A stretch of DNA of 36,241 nucleotides from CAYLHF01 sp964383365 (GTDB lineage: Bacteria; Bacteroidota; Rhodothermia; Rhodothermales; UBA10348): contig CAYLHF010000030.1 of NCBI GenBank assembly GCA_964383365.1, positions 1 to 36,241 on the forward strand, given 5' to 3'. Positions 33,039-36,241 of the stretch are shown in pieces; the stretch's first letter is position 1, and each line of letters opens with the position of its first letter. The notes beneath the pieces were generated by a model. It was not told where the DNA came from, did no database searches, and saw nothing but the letters and a program-made list of their open reading frames with translations. Made by a program: the position numbers and the translations under genes.

Positions 33039-34490
33039 TCAGGAGTTAGAAGCCAGTCTACGAGAGTCCTTGGACGTCTTTTTCTTGACGGCACCGTCCG
33101 GTTTGAGTGTACGGCTGACAGCCCGGTAAGGACCGGTGATTACCTGCTGTCCTTCGCTCACACCGGACTTCAAAACGATGTTGGTGTCGTCACTGATTCC
33201 CGTCGTTACCTCCACCAGCTGCGCTTTTCCATCTTCCAGGATGAAGACGATGCGTCTGAGGTCTTCCCTGTCGACATCCGATTCCGAATCTGCATCGACA
33301 ACGGTTCCGGCTATAGATTCTGTGGTTTTACCCGAGTCCGAGTCCGAGTCCGCGGTCGCTTTGCGATTCTTCCGCCGGTCCTTTTCGAGCTGTTCCTTTC
33401 GTAACTCGTTGAAGTCACGAACGGTCACGGCCTGAATAGGGACCGTTATCGCTGCCTCTACCGTCTTCGTGAACACGTCGACGGTGCCGCTCATTCCGGG
33501 CCGAAAGCTGGGTGTTTGCGGTTGCTCGGACGGCATTTCATTGCTCGCCACTACATCCCCCACGCCGATACCGGAAAATTCTGTGTTGTGGGCGTCAAGA
33601 ATTCTGATTTTGACGGGGAAATTGGTTACCTGCTCCTGGCTTCCGGCTCCCTGGATTCGTGCCGAATTGGCTATCTCTGTGACGACTCCTCTAAAGCTCC
33701 GTTCGGGGTATGCGTCGACCTCGATTGCCGCAGAATCTCCGACGGCGACATTGACGACGTCATTCTCGTTCACGTCTACTTCGAGTTCCATTCTATTGAG
33801 TTCGGCAATACGCATCATTTCGGTTCCAGTGAACTGACTCGTACCGACAACGCGTTCACCGAGTTCGACGTTCAGGATAGAAACGGTCCCATCCATGGGC
33901 GAGTAGATCTTCGTCTTGTCGAGCTGATCCTGGCTTTCGTCCAGACGTGCTTCGGCGATTTGAACCGAATACTGTGCGGATTCAAATGAAGCTTTGGCGG
34001 TCTCATACCTCGTTTTTGCGGTCAGATAATCACTCTCGGAGACGGCTTTGGCGTTGTATAATTTTTGTTGGCGTTTTTCCTCCAGTTCCGCGTTCAACAG
34101 GCTCGCACGGGCCTGCGCCGCCCCAGCTTTCGATTGGAGAACAGAGGCCTTTGCCTGTTTTACCTGCGCTACGTAAAAATCAGGATTGATACTCACGAGC
34201 AGCATACCCTTGGTAACCCGATCTCCCTCCTGGATGGGAAGCGCGATGATTTCCCCCGGTACGTCGGGACTGATGGCGACTTCTATTTCCGGCTGCACCT
34301 TTCCAGAAGCCGTAACTACCTGTGTCACGGTTCTGATGGTAGCTTCGGCTATTTCAACCTGGGTTACGCGCTCTTTTGGTCCGATAATTCCCGTCATGGA
34401 AACGACCGCGCCAATGATGACGACAAGGATGACGAGAACTCCCAGTAGTATGACGATACGTCTGGTATTACTCTTCTTCTTCTTGGCCAT
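33039..34490 (-). CDS. Membrane fusion (periplasmic adaptor) protein of an efflux system
   Basis: This 483-residue protein starts MAKKKKS with one N-terminal anchor helix (about 11-32). A barrel-sandwich/lipoyl half motif (VVTASGKVQPEIEV, then SPDVPGEIIALPIQEGDRV) is followed by a long coiled coil (about 105-190, KAQ/KAKASV-type heptads), the second lipoyl half (KIYSPMDGTVSILNVELGERV) and beta-barrel domains. An insertion about 383-425 is acidic and low-complexity (a SDSDSG run from a GAGTCC hexanucleotide repeat at about 33340-33357). The layout is MacA-like. It links the inner-membrane ABC transporter to the TolC protein. The gene lies 60 bp after tolC and 25 bp before the ATPase gene. Confidence 0.93.
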   Translation of the reverse strand: MAKKKKSNTRRIVILLGVLVILVVIIGAVVSMTGIIGPKERVTQVEIAEATIRTVTQVVTASGKVQPEIEVAISPDVPGEIIALPIQEGDRVTKGMLLVSINPDFYVAQVKQAKASVLQSKAGAAQARASLLNAELEEKRQQKLYNAKAVSESDYLTAKTRYETAKASFESAQYSVQIAEARLDESQDQLDKTKIYSPMDGTVSILNVELGERVVGTSQFTGTEMMRIAELNRMELEVDVNENDVVNVAVGDSAAIEVDAYPERSFRGVVTEIANSARIQGAGSQEQVTNFPVKIRILDAHNTEFSGIGVGDVVASNEMPSEQPQTPSFRPGMSGTVDVFTKTVEAAITVPIQAVTVRDFNELRKEQLEKDRRKNRKATADSDSDSGKTTESIAGTVVDADSESDVDREDLRRIVFILEDGKAQLVEVTTGISDDTNIVLKSGVSEGQQVITGPYRAVSRTLKPDGAVKKKTSKDSRRLASNS

Positions 34491-34550
34491 GATGTCTATG
34501 TGATTGACTAAATAAGTTCTCTAAGGTCTTCAGGTGACGGGATCGCAATC

Positions 34551-35987
34551 TCAGTCAAATAACGGCTGCGACGGATCGAGTGTCCCCTGATAGTATTGGA
34601 GTAGTTTCTCCTGGAAATGAAACTGAAAGATCGCCTGCGCCCGCTGACTGGCCGCATTGACGAACTGCGACTGGGACTGTGTGAGTTCTACGAGAGTAGA
34701 TGCTCCGATGTTATAGCGCTCCTGTTCAACCTGAAGGGCTTGATCGGCGGCACGAAGTTGCTTCTCGGTTACGTCCAGGCGTTTAACCGCCGTTCGATAG
34801 TCATAGAATGCCTGTCTGACTTCGAGAGCAATAGATTGTTGTAGATTTTCGAGATCAAGTTTTGCATTGGCGTACTGAACGCGACTGCGCTCGACGTTTG
34901 TCTTCGTGTTCAATCGGTTGAAGAGGGGAATCCGAAGACTCAGACTGACGAATTCCGAGCGGTTGTTGTCCAACTGCGTACCGAATCCTACCTGATCAAG
35001 GATGGGGCTACCGGAAGCATCGCGGCCGATAACCTCAAGCTGTTGACTCGAAAAGCGCGTACTGATTCCGCCCGAAAGATCCAGCGAGGGGAGGCGGCCG
35101 GATTTCGCAAGTCGAATGCCCTGTTCGGCTGCTTCGATAGACGATTCCTGCGACGACAGATCGGGTCGACTATTGAACGCCTCACGTGTAAGTACCTCGG
35201 AGTCGTAATCCGACGCGCTCAGAGGAATCGAATCCGCGTCCGGAGCGACAAATTCATAATTCCCGAACGGATCGAGCTGCATGGTCTGGATGAGTCGGGT
35301 TTGGGCCACCTGAAACTGACTCTCTGCGGTCAGTTGTTGCGCCTCGCTGGAAGCAAGCGTGGCTTGCTGCGTGTACAGATCCGAAATGGGCCGCGCCTCG
35401 ACACGGACAAATTCCTCGATGCGCTCAAGGACTTTTTTCTGGGCGGCAACGTCTTCGTCCCTGATCCTTAACGTTTCCTCGGCGAGGACCACATTGAGGA
35501 AATTAGTGATCACATTGAATACGACGGTTTGCTTGGTCCGAGCAAAGGCCTGTTGCTGACTGGCCAGCGTATTTCGTGCTTGTTCCAGCGACGCGACGTC
35601 TGCGAACCCATTGAAGAGGTTGATCCCTGAGTTCGCCCCCATATTGAATGAGTCGCTCGACTGGTTGACCAGCTTTCCCGTTGTCTGGTCAAACTGAAGG
35701 CCGTAATTGCGGGATGCCCCGGAATTAAAATTCAGATTGGGGAGAAAGTCGGCTTTTTCAGACTTTACGGTCAGCTCCTGTACTTCGAGATTATTTGCTG
35801 CACGCCGGATAGACACACTCTGATCGAGCGCAATCTGAACGGCTTCATTGAAATCAATTTTCCTCAGGTTCTGCCCGGTCGCTGTACTGCATGCAAGCGT
35901 CACGGATAGAACAAGTACAGTGGCACCTGTTCTGGACGCGTTTCCGAGAGTGGCGAGAGTCCGGTTCAGAGCTAGTCGGGCAATCAT
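34551..35987 (-). CDS. TolC-family outer-membrane efflux protein
   Basis: From the ATG at 35987 the protein has 478 residues with a signal peptide (about 1-38, ending ATGQ). In-frame ATGs at 36038 and 36023 would give longer but less typical N-termini. Two OEP repeats follow, with FNEAVQIALDQSVSIRRAANNLEV near the start, LFNGFADVASLEQARNTL, and a second copy with LFNRLNTKTNVERSRVQYANAKL. Long heptad-like stretches correspond to the periplasmic helical tunnel. It starts the export operon and would form the outer-membrane duct for the adaptor and ABC ATPase downstream. Confidence 0.95.
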   Translation of the reverse strand: MIARLALNRTLATLGNASRTGATVLVLSVTLACSTATGQNLRKIDFNEAVQIALDQSVSIRRAANNLEVQELTVKSEKADFLPNLNFNSGASRNYGLQFDQTTGKLVNQSSDSFNMGANSGINLFNGFADVASLEQARNTLASQQQAFARTKQTVVFNVITNFLNVVLAEETLRIRDEDVAAQKKVLERIEEFVRVEARPISDLYTQQATLASSEAQQLTAESQFQVAQTRLIQTMQLDPFGNYEFVAPDADSIPLSASDYDSEVLTREAFNSRPDLSSQESSIEAAEQGIRLAKSGRLPSLDLSGGISTRFSSQQLEVIGRDASGSPILDQVGFGTQLDNNRSEFVSLSLRIPLFNRLNTKTNVERSRVQYANAKLDLENLQQSIALEVRQAFYDYRTAVKRLDVTEKQLRAADQALQVEQERYNIGASTLVELTQSQSQFVNAASQRAQAIFQFHFQEKLLQYYQGTLDPSQPLFD

Positions 35988-36155
35988 GATGCTAAATTTG
36001 GTTAAATCCGTCTGGAATATCATTATGTCTGTACACACCTGCTAATTTCTGCAACACCGGGTAACAAACGTACCATTCACAGAAAACGGTGTGCCGATTA
36101 GACGGTTGACAGCGAAAATCCATTCCTGAGGCGCCTGAAAGAAGCTCCAGCAGTT

Positions 36156-36171
36156 ATGGAATCCATTCCAT
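36156..36171. repeat. Short perfect inverted repeat upstream of the efflux operon
   Basis: ATGGAAT (36156-36162) and ATTCCAT (36165-36171) form a 16 bp near-perfect palindrome with a CC centre, 169 bp upstream of the tolC start. Its size would suit a TetR- or MarR-type operator. No regulator gene is visible before the window ends. Confidence 0.35.
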
Positions 36172-36241
36172 TTAAGAGACCGGCGAGCCGATGTACGGAA
36201 GCCTACACCCCGTGTTGCAGTATGGTACGTATTCGGACCGC

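Noticed and set aside
33335..33360. Hexanucleotide repeat (GAGTCC) in the adaptor gene
   Set aside because: Only about three units, in frame, encoding a short acidic linker. Not a significant repeat locus.

Overview
The window looks like a chromosomal scaffold from an aerobic, Gram-negative bacterium, most likely of the Bacteroidota/Rhodothermota lineage and probably from a metagenome or draft assembly. The lineage call rests on a TonB-dependent receptor with an N-terminal carboxypeptidase-regulatory-like domain, a caa3-type oxidase gene set with the small accessory ORFs I associate with that group, few Shine-Dalgarno sequences, and several genes without an obvious ATG start. A run of 100 Ns (1269-1368) marks an assembly gap. 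I found no rRNA, tRNA, CRISPR array, transposase or phage gene.

Layout. (1) 1-2173: the end of an unknown gene, a DUF2235 alpha/beta-hydrolase, the gap, and a nucleoside/guanine deaminase-like protein. (2) 2239-6716: an iron module. A DtxR-type regulator is divergent from a second DtxR-like protein fused to FeoA-type domains, which overlaps feoB and is followed by a small ORF. A perfect 8+8 bp palindrome at 2997-3018 lies between the divergent genes and is the obvious operator candidate. (3) 6786-22632: eighteen minus-strand genes packed almost without gaps, with many ATGA overlaps. In transcription order they are oxidase subunits I, III and IV, two tiny membrane proteins, subunit II (CuA), a cytochrome bd subunit I-like protein without CydB, three c-type cytochromes with five CxxCH hemes (one with an ethylbenzene-dehydrogenase-like domain), a NirJ/AhbD-like radical SAM/SPASM protein, an unknown protein, a 2[4Fe-4S] ferredoxin, two unknown proteins, a tandem universal-stress protein, an Mrp-type P-loop ATPase and a zinc-ribbon protein. 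(4) 22753-27759: a cupredoxin-like lipoprotein, then divergently a DoxX / unknown / DoxX trio and a TonB-dependent receptor. (5) 27803-32272: a secreted amidohydrolase, UvrB, a MarC-family protein and a PrcB-type lipoprotein. (6) 32273-35987: a TolC / membrane-fusion protein / MacB-type ATPase export operon with no permease in the window.

The most interesting part is region 3. Five copies of a motif resembling the PCP_red domain (the C-terminal domain of the protochlorophyllide reductase subunit BchB) occur in three proteins of this unit: one at the C-terminus of the radical SAM protein, three in the stress protein and one in the zinc-ribbon protein. No chlorophyll genes are present. Together with the NirJ/AhbD-like enzyme, ferredoxin and Mrp ATPase, this suggests a module that makes, modifies or inserts a tetrapyrrole or Fe-S cofactor for the neighbouring bd-like protein and cytochromes. 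That is inference. A simple electron-flow model is quinol to bd-like protein to cytochromes c and cupredoxin to the CuA oxidase. Subunit I of that oxidase also appears to lack the canonical K-channel lysine.
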